NCBI GenBank assembly: GCA_963732765.1
Contig: CAVTAS010000010.1
Coordinates: 124,001-188,000, forward strand
Source of the DNA: JANYHF01 sp963732765
GTDB taxonomy: Bacteria; Pseudomonadota; Alphaproteobacteria; Rhizobiales; Hyphomicrobiaceae
Direction of reading: 5' to 3'
DNA: 64,000 nucleotides
A program made the translations under genes and the position numbers. The notes beneath the pieces are model-generated. The model did no database searches. It saw only the letters and a program-made list of their open reading frames with translations, and was not told where the DNA came from. Below are positions 17,580-27,366 of the stretch, in pieces. The stretch's first letter is position 1. Every line of letters begins with the position of its first letter.

Positions 17580-18425
17580 ATGTTCACAGCCCTGCGCTCA
17601 GCCCTCATTGACTTTCCCAAATTCAACCCGATCGCCTGGGACCTCGGGCCGATCCAGATCCGCTGGTATGGCCTGTCCTATGTCGCCGGGCTGCTGCTGG
17701 GCTGGCTGTACATCCGGCGGCTGGTGGCCAACGCGGCACTGTGGGGTGGCCGCAAGACGTTGACGCTCGATCAGGCAGATGCGCTGCTGCTGTGGGTGCT
17801 GGCCGGCGTCGTGGTGGGCGGCCGGCTGGGTGAAGTGCTGCTCTACCACCCGGAGGTCTATCTCAAGGACCCGGCGGAAATCCTGCGTACCTGGAAGGGT
17901 GGCATGGCGTTTCATGGCGGGCTGATTGGCGTCGCCTTGGCGCTCTATCTGTTTGCGCGCCGCCATGGCGTGAACGTGCTTGCGCCGGGCGATCTGGTCG
18001 CGACAGTGGTTCCAGTCGGGCTGTTTTTCGGCCGCATCGCCAACTTCGTGAACGGGGAATTGTGGGGGCGCGTGACCGATGTGCCCTGGGCCATGGTTTT
18101 CCCGGACCCTGCAGCGGGGCCTCTGCCGCGCCATCCCAGCCAGCTTTATGAGGCAACCTTAGAAGGGCTGGTGCTGGGCCTGATCCTGTGGTGGTTGGTG
18201 ACCTATCGCGGCGCATTGCGGCGCGAGGGATTGGCAAGCGGCGTGTTCCTGTTCGGCTACGGCTGGGCGCGCGGCCTCTGCGAACTGTTCCGCGAGCCCG
18301 ACAGTACGTGGTTCTATCAGTCACCCTACCTGACCGGCGGCATGCTCTATTGCATCCCGATGATTGTGGTCGGCGCCTGGCTGATCCGCCGCGCCATGGC
18401 GCAACCCGTGGCGATCGCAGCGTGA
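17580..18425 (+). CDS. lgt: Prolipoprotein diacylglyceryl transferase
   Basis: Inner-membrane enzyme that transfers diacylglycerol from phosphatidylglycerol to the lipobox cysteine of prolipoproteins. The 281-residue protein has about seven hydrophobic segments, IRWYGLSYVAG near the N-terminus, the Lgt signature FFGRIANFVNGELWGR (about residues 148-163) and HPSQLYEA. The ATG at 17580 follows CCGGTCATCACG; the longer frame lacks homology. Its TGA overlaps the GTG of the next gene by four bases. Two lipoproteins in the window (20.7 and 50.2 kb) are likely substrates. Confidence 0.95.
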   Translation: MFTALRSALIDFPKFNPIAWDLGPIQIRWYGLSYVAGLLLGWLYIRRLVANAALWGGRKTLTLDQADALLLWVLAGVVVGGRLGEVLLYHPEVYLKDPAEILRTWKGGMAFHGGLIGVALALYLFARRHGVNVLAPGDLVATVVPVGLFFGRIANFVNGELWGRVTDVPWAMVFPDPAAGPLPRHPSQLYEATLEGLVLGLILWWLVTYRGALRREGLASGVFLFGYGWARGLCELFREPDSTWFYQSPYLTGGMLYCIPMIVVGAWLIRRAMAQPVAIAA

Positions 18426-19495
18426 GCACCTGGCTGGCCCGGCGGATAGCGGCCGAGGGGCCGATGCCCGTCGACGCCTACATGCGCGCCTGCCTGACCG
18501 ATCCCGAGCACGGCTACTACCGCAGGCGACAAGCCATTGGCGCGGCTGCCGATTTCATCACGGCGCCGGAGATCAGCCAGATCTTCGGCGAGTTGATCGG
18601 CATCTGGGTGGCGGCAAGCTGGCAGGCGCTGGGCGAGCCCGTCCGCTGGCGGCTGATCGAGCTGGGTCCCGGACGCGGCACGCTGATGGCGGACATGCTG
18701 CGGGCGATGACGGTGCTGCCGCGCGCGCGGGCAGGCATCGAGGTGGTGCTGGTGGAGGTGAACCAGCAACTACGCGAGCAGCAGCGGGCGAAGTTGGTGG
18801 ACTGCGGCGTTGGGGTGACGTGGCGTGAGGGCTTCAGCACGCAGCTTGAGCCGTTGCCTACGATCGTGATCGCCAACGAATTCCTCGACGCGCTGCCGAT
18901 CCGGCAACTGGTGGCGAAGGACGGCCATTGGCATGAACGGATGGTGACCTTGGCTCCGGACAGTGTGGGCAGTGAGAGTCTACGTCTGTCATTCGGATTG
19001 GGAGCGGCGCCAGTAGCGCCGGCGGAGGGTGCTCCCGACGGTGCAACCCGCGAAATCATGTCCGGCGCGCAGGCCTATCTGCACAACCTTGCCGCCTCCC
19101 TCGCCGCGGCCCCCCAGATCCACCTTTATGTCGACTACGGCCACGTCGGCCCCGTTCTTGGGGATACGCTGCAAGCCGTCACCGCGCACCACTATTCCGA
19201 TCCGCTGGAGGCCCCCGGCGAGCATGATCTCTCGGCCCAGGTCGATTTCGCGCAGATCGCAGCGGTCGCGCGCGCCAACCGCATGAACTCCTGTGGCCCC
19301 TTGGTGCAAGCCGAACTGCTCGGCCGGCTTGGCGCCGCGCAACGGCTGGAGCGGCTCGCCCACGGCAAGGACGCGCGCACCCTGCATCAGCTGCAAACCG
19401 GCTTGGCCAGGCTCATGGATCCCTCGGGCATGGGTGGGCGCTTCAAGGCCCTGGCGCTGGCGAGCGAAGGACTTGCGGCCCCGCCGGTCTTCTGA
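18422..19495 (+). CDS. SAM-dependent methyltransferase, MidA/NDUFAF7 family
   Basis: A 357-residue class I methyltransferase of the DUF185 family. The mitochondrial member NDUFAF7 methylates an arginine of complex I; bacterial members are inferred to act similarly. Landmarks are DPEHGYYRRRQAIGAAADFITAPEISQ, the SAM-binding LIELGPGRGTLMADMLR and IVIANEFLDALPIRQ. The GTG start overlaps the lgt stop as GTGA, implying translational coupling. In alphaproteobacteria this gene lies between lgt and pgeF. Confidence 0.88.
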   Translation: MSTWLARRIAAEGPMPVDAYMRACLTDPEHGYYRRRQAIGAAADFITAPEISQIFGELIGIWVAASWQALGEPVRWRLIELGPGRGTLMADMLRAMTVLPRARAGIEVVLVEVNQQLREQQRAKLVDCGVGVTWREGFSTQLEPLPTIVIANEFLDALPIRQLVAKDGHWHERMVTLAPDSVGSESLRLSFGLGAAPVAPAEGAPDGATREIMSGAQAYLHNLAASLAAAPQIHLYVDYGHVGPVLGDTLQAVTAHHYSDPLEAPGEHDLSAQVDFAQIAAVARANRMNSCGPLVQAELLGRLGAAQRLERLAHGKDARTLHQLQTGLARLMDPSGMGGRFKALALASEGLAAPPVF

Positions 19496-19552
19496 TCTGC
19501 TCCTGCCTACGCAGTTTCGGGCATCGCTATCTACCGGGCAGGCCTCGCAGTT

Positions 19553-19672
19553 TTCGTCATCGCGGCGAAGGCTGCGACCTGTCCAAGCCGATAGGTACAG
19601 GAGCGTTCGAGGCGCAGTCCCAGCGCACCCCGACGCTTGAACAGTCCCTGGCCTTTGCCGGGGTGACGAATT
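19553..19672. repeat. Decayed copy of the GTCATC/GGGGTGAC intergenic palindrome
   Basis: The gap between the methyltransferase and pgeF begins with TCGTCATCGCGGCGAAGGC and ends with GGCCTTTGCCGGGGTGACGA, outer arms that pair imperfectly. A cleaner copy lies at 34925-35074. No coding potential is evident. Confidence 0.5.
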
Positions 19673-19706
19673 TGAGGGCCAGCCGTTGGACGCAAATGCC
19701 GTCGCC

Positions 19707-20471
19707 ATGAATGCTCCGAATCTGGCCAAGCTCCCCGGCATCCGGCACGGTTTTTTCACCCGTCGCGGCGGTGTTTCGGCAGGCGTCTATGCCTCGCTCA
19801 ACTGCGGTATGGGCTCGGGCGATGACCGGGCCAAGGTGGCCGAGAACCGCACGCGCGTGGCGACCCGGCTCGGCACCACGCGGGAAAACCTGGTCAACGG
19901 CAACCAGGTGCACAGCGCCATTGCGCTGCCGATCGAGGACCCGTGGGCGGATCTCACCAACCGGCCGCAGTGCGATGCTCTGGTCACCTCCAGCAGTGGC
20001 CTCGCGGTTGGCGCGCTGACGGCCGATTGCTGCCCGATCCTGTTCGCCGATCCTGTTGCGCGCGTCGTCGCGGCGGCCCACGCGGGCTGGAAAGGAGCGC
20101 TGGCGGGCGTGCTGGAGGCAACCATTTCGGCCATGGAAGCCAAGGGCGCCCAACGGACCCGCATCCACGCCGCCATCGGGCCAACCATCGGACCGGAGGC
20201 CTATGAAGTTGGCGACGAGTTCGAAGCCACCTTCATCGCGCGCGATCCCGGCTACGCGGCGTTTTTCCGCCGTCCGCGCGCGGGGAGCCGCCCCTATTTC
20301 GATCTGCCCGGGTTCGTTGCCAGCCGCTTGAAGGCCGCGAACCTCGCCAGCTTCGAGGATCTCGCCCTCGACACCTACGCCAACGAATCAGAGTTTCACT
20401 CGTACCGGCGCATGGGGCATCAGGGAGGTACGGACTACGGCCGACAAATATCCGCCATTCTTCTGGTTTGA
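19707..20471 (+). CDS. pgeF: Multicopper polyphenol oxidase-type purine nucleoside phosphorylase
   Basis: A laccase-domain protein of the PgeF/YfiH (DUF152) family. Family members act on purine nucleosides (phosphorolysis and deamination), and E. coli YfiH has also been linked to peptidoglycan precursor editing. The 254-residue protein contains GFFTRRGGVSAG, the metal/active-site stretch TADCCPILFADP, AAAHAGWKGALAGV and a C-terminal SYRRMGHQGGTDYGRQIS. Start at the ATG 19707; a TTG at 19686 would add seven residues. It follows the methyltransferase after 210 bp. Confidence 0.9.
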   Translation: MNAPNLAKLPGIRHGFFTRRGGVSAGVYASLNCGMGSGDDRAKVAENRTRVATRLGTTRENLVNGNQVHSAIALPIEDPWADLTNRPQCDALVTSSSGLAVGALTADCCPILFADPVARVVAAAHAGWKGALAGVLEATISAMEAKGAQRTRIHAAIGPTIGPEAYEVGDEFEATFIARDPGYAAFFRRPRAGSRPYFDLPGFVASRLKAANLASFEDLALDTYANESEFHSYRRMGHQGGTDYGRQISAILLV

Positions 20472-20725
20472 CTCGATATCCACAGTCGGTTGCGGGCCAA
20501 AGAGCTGGTTTTCCACCAGGATCAGGGGCTTGCGCAACTTTGACGGGGGTTTAGGCGTGGACTGGGCAACAGCGACGGGTTAGGGCTACTGCAACGTCAA
20601 GAGTGCCAACTCCTGTCATTGCGTATTGTATCTGTTGCTTAAGTTGCGTTCGTTTTGTCGTTTTCGATGTTATGCGTATGGCACTGACGTTCAGCGGGAA
20701 CCAAACTCAAGGGGGGTCGTCACCC
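20472..20725 (+). other. Intergenic leader upstream of the lipoprotein
   Basis: About 250 bases without a convincing gene. Near 20628-20680 the sequence becomes T-rich (GTTGCTTAAGTTGCGTTCG, then TTTTGTCGTTTTCGATGTTA) and is the probable promoter area of the lipoprotein gene, but no clear -35/-10 pair with standard spacing stands out. Confidence 0.3.
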
Positions 20726-21883
20726 GTGACGAACGCGCGCGCTCAAATTGTGCGGCATTGGCAGCGTCATTTCGCGCTCGGCCTTGCCGTTGGACTGCTG
20801 GCCTTGCCTTTGGCGGCCTGCGAAACCACCAACAACGCCCTCAGCGGCGCCAATCCGGATGTCGCCATCCAGGCCCCCGCCAGCCTGCCGAAGGGGCGCG
20901 CCAAATTGGCCTTTGCGCCCATTGTCGGCGCTCCGGCCGCAGTGGCCGACAGCCTGTCCAGCAGCGTCTCCAGCGCGCTTGCGCAGCAAAGCATCCCGAT
21001 CGCCAAGTCCGCCGCCGATACGCCCGATTATACCGTGCGCGGTTACGTGGTGGCCGCCCCCGACAAGGCCGGCACCAAGCTCAGCTACATCTGGGACGTC
21101 ACCGACAAGACCGGCCAGCGCGCGCAGCGCTTCACTGGCGAAGAGATCGTCAAGAGCGCCAAGAAATCCAAGGATCCCTGGGCGCAAGTCGACGCCGCCG
21201 TGATCGACCGCATCGCGACGGCTTCGACCATCCAGATCGCGGCCTGGGTGCCAATGAGGTCCGGCGGAGCGGCCGCTACCCCCGCGCCCCAGGCCCAAGC
21301 TCAGGCCGCCACCCAGACCGATCAGACCGCTTCGACCGGCCCGCTGGGCTCGCTCGGCCAGCTGTTCGGGTTCGGCGTGCCCGCCACCCCGCCGGCCAAC
21401 GCCGCTCCCGCCACGCCAGCGGCCCAGACCGCGGCGGTCAACCCGAAAGGTCCCGCCCCGGGCGCACTGGTCACCGGCGAAGCCGCACCGCCGGCGGCTC
21501 CGGCCACCACGGCCTCGCTGCCGCCCGGCTCGAACGCCACCACCATCGCCACGGTGGTCGGGGCTCCCGGCGACGGCGCCCAATCGCTCACCCGCGCGCT
21601 GCAGGCCAACCTGCGCAATCGCGGCATCGAGACGGCCTCGGGCGCGCTCCCCGGCGCCTACACGGTGCAGGGCAAAGTCACCATGGGCTCGCCCTCGGCC
21701 GGCAAGCAGACCATCAAGATCGAATGGCAGGTCATCGATCCCGCCGGCAAGAAGAAGGGCACGGTCTGGCAGAACAACGTGGTTCCGCAAGGCGCGCTCG
21801 ACGGCCCCTGGGGCAAGACGGCGGACGATGCCGCGGCCGAAGCTGCCAAGGGCATCATCGAGCTGTTGCCGAAAAAGGCGTGA
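20726..21883 (+). CDS. Putative lipoprotein of unknown function
   Basis: A 385-residue exported lipoprotein. The GTG at 20726 has a strong AAGGGGGG nine bases upstream and opens a charged n-region, a hydrophobic core and the lipobox LPLAAC (Cys32). Two similar alpha/beta modules (about residues 55-170 and 265-385; RGYVVAAPDKAGTKLSYIWDVTD versus QGKVTMGSPSAGKQTIKIEWQVID) flank an Ala/Pro/Gln-rich linker, so it looks like an internal duplication. No enzymatic motif is seen. It lies directly upstream of prs, in the same direction. The longer frame to 20603 is unlikely because it lacks a signal at its start. Confidence 0.75.
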   Translation: MTNARAQIVRHWQRHFALGLAVGLLALPLAACETTNNALSGANPDVAIQAPASLPKGRAKLAFAPIVGAPAAVADSLSSSVSSALAQQSIPIAKSAADTPDYTVRGYVVAAPDKAGTKLSYIWDVTDKTGQRAQRFTGEEIVKSAKKSKDPWAQVDAAVIDRIATASTIQIAAWVPMRSGGAAATPAPQAQAQAATQTDQTASTGPLGSLGQLFGFGVPATPPANAAPATPAAQTAAVNPKGPAPGALVTGEAAPPAAPATTASLPPGSNATTIATVVGAPGDGAQSLTRALQANLRNRGIETASGALPGAYTVQGKVTMGSPSAGKQTIKIEWQVIDPAGKKKGTVWQNNVVPQGALDGPWGKTADDAAAEAAKGIIELLPKKA

Positions 21884-21888
21884 AGGTT

Positions 21889-21957
21889 GGCATCGGGCAT
21901 CAGGCATCGGGCATCAGGTTGTGACCTTGACGCCCGACGCCCGATGCCTGATGCCCC
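21889..21957. repeat. CGGGCATCAGGCAT tandem palindrome
   Basis: Arms 21895-21918 and 21934-21957 pair with about two mismatches and consist of tandem GGCATC(G/A)G units. The hairpin follows the lipoprotein stop codon directly and precedes prs, so it may terminate or attenuate read-through. It is organised like the GGGACTC palindromes at 16.3, 27.2 and 57.3 kb but uses a different unit. Confidence 0.65.
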
Positions 21958-22020
21958 TTTATTCCCCCACCGCCCCCTGCTAAGACCCCCGCAAGACACA
22001 GCAACCTCAGGCCCCCGCAC

Positions 22021-22881
<861 letters not shown>

Positions 22882-22969
22882 CGTGGCGTCGCTGCTGGGC
22901 GAGGCGGTGAAGCGCACGGCGGAGGAGCGGTCAGCGTGAGTAGGTTGTTTGATTAGGGGGGTAGTTGGC

Positions 22970-23917
22970 GTGAGGTCCGAGTTGCCCACGGTCGATGTAG
23001 GCATACCTGCGTACAACCGCCCAGATCTCCTCGATCAGGCCCTCTCTGCCATTCGCGCGCAGACCCATCGCGACATCCGAATAATCCTGTCAGACGACGC
23101 GTCGCCTGACCCGCGCGTTGATCTGGTTGCGCGGCGCCACGCAGAGCAGGACCCGCGCATCCAACACATCAGGCACCGCCACAACCTCGGGATGAACCCC
23201 AACTTTGAGTTTGTGCTGAAAGAGGCCACAGCACCCTATTTCATGTGGCTGTCCGACGACGATTGGCATGAGCCCGACTTCATCGCCCGCTGTTTCGAGC
23301 GGTTGGAAAGTGGCGGCAGCAGCGTCGTCAGCGTCATCACCGAGGTGCAGCATGAAACACCAGACGGGCCCTACCCGTTCTTCAATCAAGGTGCGGCCTT
23401 TCGTCAGCCAGTGTCAGCCGATCCCGTTGAACGGATGGAAATGATGGTCGGGGAGGTCTATGGCCATCAGATGTACTCGGTGCATCGGCGCGAAGCGCTG
23501 TTTCACAACGGAAATACCGTATTCAGCTGGTTCGGGCGCGAAGCCGTCGAACTCTGCATGATGATGGTCCTGGCGATGAAAGGGAACCTGATCACGCTGC
23601 CCGGCGTCGGTTTCCATAAGCGCGAGCGGGCGATCACTTGCGCCCTGACGAGGTGGGGTGTGGAAGGCGGGCAGTTTCCCAAGAACAAGCTTAGACAGAG
23701 GGTGTTCGGGCAGATCAAGAATGTTCGCAGGCATCTGACGTCGTATCGGGATTACAAGCAGGCGATCGGGCTGCTTGGGCTTGAACCCGAGGCAGAACGG
23801 CGCGTGGTGCTGGCGGCGCGGCGAGCGGTAGTGCGCCATGGGTTGGATGTGGCTCGCGGGTGGCGATCACCGACAAATGCCGTTAGTCCGCCAGCGAGAA
23901 TGAAGTCAACGACTTGA
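22970..23917 (+). CDS. Family 2 glycosyltransferase
   Basis: A 315-residue GT-A fold glycosyltransferase. Visible are the opening VDVGIPAYNRPDLLDQAL, the nucleotide-sugar-binding ILSDDASPDP and the DXD-like WLSDDDWHEPDFI. The GTG start at 22970 has a GGGGGG purine run nine bases upstream. It probably adds a sugar to a surface glycan. It is inserted immediately after the prs tail, and a degraded prs 3' end follows it, so it appears to have arrived by an event involving the prs 3' end. The acceptor and sugar are unknown. Confidence 0.85.
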   Translation: MRSELPTVDVGIPAYNRPDLLDQALSAIRAQTHRDIRIILSDDASPDPRVDLVARRHAEQDPRIQHIRHRHNLGMNPNFEFVLKEATAPYFMWLSDDDWHEPDFIARCFERLESGGSSVVSVITEVQHETPDGPYPFFNQGAAFRQPVSADPVERMEMMVGEVYGHQMYSVHRREALFHNGNTVFSWFGREAVELCMMMVLAMKGNLITLPGVGFHKRERAITCALTRWGVEGGQFPKNKLRQRVFGQIKNVRRHLTSYRDYKQAIGLLGLEPEAERRVVLAARRAVVRHGLDVARGWRSPTNAVSPPARMKSTT

Positions 23918-23935
23918 AGTCGTCGACCGCTTTGG

Positions 23936-24166
23936 TGCTTGGGTGCGACGCGGCCGAGGTACTGCGTGCCAAAAGCGCGACCGAGGCAATGGCGCGTTCA
24001 AGCATGGCGCACAGTCGGGTGACGGTTGGTCAGTTGAAAACGTTGACGGTCACCGATGGCATCCAGCCGAACGAAGCAGTGCGGGCTCCGGGACTTTTCG
24101 GAAACTGAGGGGGGCGACAGTAGTGCGGATGGCAGAGGAGAGGAGTGTGAGTAGGTTGTCTGATTA
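23936..24166 (+). pseudogene. Decayed duplicate of the prs 3' end
   Basis: Frames here encode AAEVLRAKSATEAMA, VGQLKTLTVTDGIQPNEAVR and, in another frame, MAEERSVSRLSD. These correspond in order to AADALLAKGATEVMA, ASQLKALTITDSIQPTEAVR and TAEERS..SVSRLFD of prs. The last part, AGTGTGAGTAGGTTGTCTG (24144 onward), nearly matches AGCGTGAGTAGGTTGTTTG at 22933. It lacks the start, catalytic core and a continuous frame, so it is a remnant. Confidence 0.8.
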
Positions 24167-25075
24167 TAGTGGAGTGGGTTCCGGTCGATGTACTGATGGT
24201 TCTGATGTATTCTTGTTGTTAATTAAATTGCGCAACGCAATCGACAGTTGCACTTCATGTTCCCTCAACGCATCCAGCAAGAAATCGCGATCATATTTTC
24301 CCCAGGCGTGGAACCCCATCGGCAAAATGCCCCCGGTGATTGCGTAGCAGTGCCTTGGGTATGTTTCCCAAGAGAAGAGCAGCGCTTGATCCACTGAAGC
24401 AATTCGGAACCCAGGTTCCAAAGCGGGCACAATGAAGCTCCAAAAGATATCGCAGTTCTTCCTATGGACCTTCCAAGCTCCGCTGATGCGGCCACCACTT
24501 CCTAGGGCCGCCAGACCCCTCTTGGTGCGTCTGATATCGAAGAGCAGGGCGCTAGCTAAGTCGCCGACCAATTTTAAGTTCGGATACCACCGCTTTTCCG
24601 ATTCTAAGACACTTTTAACTGCGCTGATACGAAAGAGAGAGAGACCGGAATTACCCACGGCAAAGGGACTGAAGTACCCTGGTTGTCCTGCGGCCTCTTT
24701 AAGCCACGGCGCGCCAATGTAATCGAAGTCCTGCCGACACCAGTGATCCAAAGCATCTGCTATAACGAGCGCATCGGGTTCATGGATCAGAAGATGACTA
24801 AAATCTAGGCACAGATTTATTACCGTATCTGAAATCATCATCTTGTTATAGGATATCAAGGAATTCATCCATGTGTCATCCACACGCAGAACAATTGCCT
24901 GCGGAATAATTGTCTTGTAAAATGAGATATCCAAGCTCTTCGGGCAAAGAAACGCAATTGTCCTTCTTTTGAACACGTATCCGCATTGCTCAATTGAAAT
25001 TCTTTCCGCGGCACTTGGGTTACCCAAGTGAACGGGTATGACGACAATTGGGCGCGGCGGCTCGGTAGTGGACAT
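24164..25075 (-). CDS. DUF5672 family protein, glycosyltransferase-like
   Basis: A 303-residue protein with the DUF5672 pattern: IVVIPVHLGNPSAAERISIEQC at the start, then LCPKSLDISFYK, YNKMMIS, LLIHEPDALV, WCRQDFDYIGAPW and VGNSGLSLFRISAV. The family is associated with capsule or O-antigen loci and is predicted to transfer sugars; biochemical proof is scarce. The ATG at 25075 is chosen because homology begins soon after it; an in-frame start at 25150 exists. Base composition is clearly AT-richer than the flanking genes, suggesting horizontal acquisition. Its stop codon abuts the prs remnant. Confidence 0.8.
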   Translation of the reverse strand: MSTTEPPRPIVVIPVHLGNPSAAERISIEQCGYVFKRRTIAFLCPKSLDISFYKTIIPQAIVLRVDDTWMNSLISYNKMMISDTVINLCLDFSHLLIHEPDALVIADALDHWCRQDFDYIGAPWLKEAAGQPGYFSPFAVGNSGLSLFRISAVKSVLESEKRWYPNLKLVGDLASALLFDIRRTKRGLAALGSGGRISGAWKVHRKNCDIFWSFIVPALEPGFRIASVDQALLFSWETYPRHCYAITGGILPMGFHAWGKYDRDFLLDALREHEVQLSIALRNLINNKNTSEPSVHRPEPTPL

Positions 25076-25150
25076 TCGAAGCTCTGAGTAATTGCTATGC
25101 TTGCGGAACTCCGTCGGTCGCGCGACGAGTACTTTCAACTGAGCTGTCAA

Positions 25151-25391
25151 GTTAGCAGGTCGGTAACAAGAAACAAGAGGCGCTTCGAATTTCGTTGTTT
25201 AGGTATCGCGCGGTGTCGCTTACATGTCTTATCCAGCTATGGCACCCTGCACGATGCAGCGTGAACCGCCAATGAATATTTCGATCCTCTAAATCATCCG
25301 CGACAGCGACCTCCCATCCTTATTGTTCCACGAGACTTATCCGAATTTGCTGTGCGTTGCGGTTGCGCTTGCGTGGGCGAATTGAGGGGGG
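25151..25391. other. AT-richer intergenic stretch in the glycan cassette
   Basis: About 240 bases without a supportable gene, in the middle of the glycosyltransferase cassette. Base composition is lower in GC than average. No tRNA, transposase remnant or clear inverted repeat is seen. Confidence 0.3.
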
Positions 25392-26411
25392 CTACCTACC
25401 GATTAATCCGTTGACCCGTTTCCCGAGGCTGTTGTGAGCCTTACGGAGGAGTCCGAGACCGCCGCGGTTCGAATGCCTCGTTTCGTGCAGAAGTACGGGT
25501 TGGTCATTCGGCTGGTTAGCGAACACATGCTCTCGCTTTACGATGCGTGCAACCAACGTGAACATGTTGTAGTCCTCGATCAACTTCGAGCGTGCTTCAG
25601 CGATTGCGCCTGCGTGCTCTGGCCATGGATCTCGAGCAAGAACATCTCTGACGACAGCAAGCACCTTTTCGGGTTTGCGGATATCGCCCAAGTCGACCAT
25701 AGAAGCCTTCGGAAAATACGCATTGACATTGGCGCAACCGGAAAAGAGAGGTAGCGCATAGCCGAGATAGGCGTCTGCCAGCTTTTCAGTCCAGAAGTGC
25801 GGCACCTCGTTGTTCTCAATAACCAGGTGATATCGATAAGAGTCGATGGCGGTGGATTTATCCGGAATATGGCGGAAGCCGAGACCAAAGACATCGATCT
25901 GATTGGGGAGATGATCAGCAAGATATCTGACCAGCCGCAAGCGATCACGGTGCCTTGGCAGCTTGGCAATTGTCGAGCAGACGATTGACAGACTGGCCGG
26001 TCGTTTTAACGGCACGGTCAATTGCTTCAAAGCGGCGAGACCGAGCCTCGGATCAAGCCGGCCATCGGTGTGCCGAGCTAGACCATAGTACCAGGGCAAA
26101 CCGGGGTGCGACTCGATCCAACGACCCCGATATCCCTTGGGCAGATGTGGCGAGATGCAGAATCCAAACTGGTTTGTGAACGCTTGGTCATAGTGCTTGT
26201 ACTCCGGAGGTTCGATGACCTGCAGAATTCGACGCTGCACAGGAACCCTGCTGGCGATTGTGCCCGGTAGATCGTCGTACGCCAGCAACCAGTCCGGGGC
26301 TGCCGGTGCCCGGATGTCGAACTGGACGCCCAAATGCAGTCCAGCGCCATCCTCTGTCTGACGCAAATACGCCGACGGCTGGTGAATCGAATAAACTGCT
26401 ACAGTGATCAT
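25392..26411 (-). CDS. Family 10 glycosyltransferase, fucosyltransferase-like
   Basis: A 339-residue protein with the GT10 (alpha-1,3/4-fucosyltransferase) signature in its C-terminal half: YRYHLVIENNEVPHFWTEKL, followed by the YLGYALPLFSGC and NAYFPKASMVDLGD strands. The donor is usually GDP-fucose, and the acceptor is a surface glycan. The ATG at 26411 is chosen because MITVAVYS begins the first strand; the frame stays open to 26666, but that part looks non-coding. With the GT2 and DUF5672 genes it forms a small surface-glycan cassette. Confidence 0.8.
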   Translation of the reverse strand: MITVAVYSIHQPSAYLRQTEDGAGLHLGVQFDIRAPAAPDWLLAYDDLPGTIASRVPVQRRILQVIEPPEYKHYDQAFTNQFGFCISPHLPKGYRGRWIESHPGLPWYYGLARHTDGRLDPRLGLAALKQLTVPLKRPASLSIVCSTIAKLPRHRDRLRLVRYLADHLPNQIDVFGLGFRHIPDKSTAIDSYRYHLVIENNEVPHFWTEKLADAYLGYALPLFSGCANVNAYFPKASMVDLGDIRKPEKVLAVVRDVLARDPWPEHAGAIAEARSKLIEDYNMFTLVARIVKREHVFANQPNDQPVLLHETRHSNRGGLGLLRKAHNSLGKRVNGLIGR

Positions 26412-26766
26412 TTGAGATCCGATATGCGGCACGAAGCTCCATCGGCTCCACGTCTCGCGCGCTTCCAATACTCCATAGTAGCGGCTGCACGCACGCTGCT
26501 CAAGTGCGATACCGGGCACTGGCCGACGGCGTCTCCGTGCCATGGATTGGCAAAAATCAGAACACGCTGGCCCCGGTGCACCCAGGGCTTGGCAAGCGAG
26601 CCTTCGCTTGCAATAGCGTCGCGCGACCTTCTTTGCGTCGAAAAATTGTCGCTGTCGCAACTGCAAGATTTCTCACCGCCATTCAAAGTCCTTGAGAAAG
26701 ATCCGCTTACAGTCTCAAACAACTAGATTACTGTTTGGGGCTCGGCAACGTAGCGAAGAATCACCC
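26412..26766. other. Gap between glycosyltransferase and MaoC gene
   Basis: About 355 bases. An open continuation of the GT10 frame reaches 26666 without recognisable homology. No RNA gene or strong repeat is seen. It must contain the divergent promoters of the GT10 gene and the first MaoC gene. Confidence 0.3.
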
Positions 26767-27216
26767 ATGCTCACCTTCTCCTCCTTCCCCCCCGGCGCCA
26801 CTGGAACCCTGCCGCCCAAGCTCGTCACCCTGCCCGAAGTCCTCGACTTCGCGGCGGAGTTCGACCCGCAGCCGATGCACCTCGATCCGTCCGTCGCCGC
26901 CGCCTCGCTGCTGGGCGGGATCGCGGCGTCGGGGTGGCATTCCTGCGCCATGCTGATGCGCATGATCTGCGATGGGTTCCTCAACGATACCGCCTCCATG
27001 GGGTCGCCCGGCGTCAAAGACGTGCGCTGGCTGAAGCCGGTCATGCCCGGCGATGTGCTCTGCGCCAGCTGGACCGTGCTCGATGCCCGGCTCTCGGCCT
27101 CGCGGCCGGGGTGCGGCATTGTGTCCATGTTCTATGAGGTGACGCGGCAGCAGGACGGCGAGGCGGTGATGACGTGGGAGTATGTCCACTTCGTGGGGGT
27201 GAGGGATGAGGAATAG
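26767..27216 (+). CDS. MaoC-like hot-dog dehydratase (first of two)
   Basis: A 149-residue single hot-dog domain of the MaoC/(R)-specific enoyl-CoA hydratase family. It has FAAEFDPQPMHLDPSVA, where the Asp and His are the expected catalytic pair, then GGIAASGWHSCAMLMRM and the VRWLKPVMPGDVL strand. Such proteins hydrate trans-2-enoyl-CoA for fatty acid breakdown or polyhydroxyalkanoate supply. A related paralogue starts 150 bp downstream, and the two may form a heterodimer or act on different substrates. Confidence 0.85.
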   Translation: MLTFSSFPPGATGTLPPKLVTLPEVLDFAAEFDPQPMHLDPSVAAASLLGGIAASGWHSCAMLMRMICDGFLNDTASMGSPGVKDVRWLKPVMPGDVLCASWTVLDARLSASRPGCGIVSMFYEVTRQQDGEAVMTWEYVHFVGVRDEE

Positions 27217-27360
27217 GGACTCGGGACTCGGAGGAGTAAAGAGCAATGTCACGTTGATACAAGTTTCGTGCTGAGATCCTTGGTGTCGTCGCCGCCAGCC
27301 AACTCCCGAGTCCCGAGTCCCAGTCCCGAGTCCCGCAAATCCCTAATCCCGAGTCCCTAA
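27214..27360. repeat. GGGACTC-family palindromic repeat between MaoC genes
   Basis: TAGGGACTCGGGACTCGG (27214-27231, starting at the MaoC stop codon) faces repeated complementary units at 27303-27359 (CCCGAGTCCCGAGTCCC..., then CCCTAATCCCGAGTCCCTA). The repeats occupy much of the 150-bp gap. It belongs to the same family as the repeats at 16.3 and 57.3 kb. Confidence 0.7.
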
Positions 27361-27366
27361 ACCCCC

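Noticed and set aside
24168..24347. Open frame continuing from the prs remnant
   Set aside because: Only its first part resembles prs; the rest is antisense to the DUF5672 gene.
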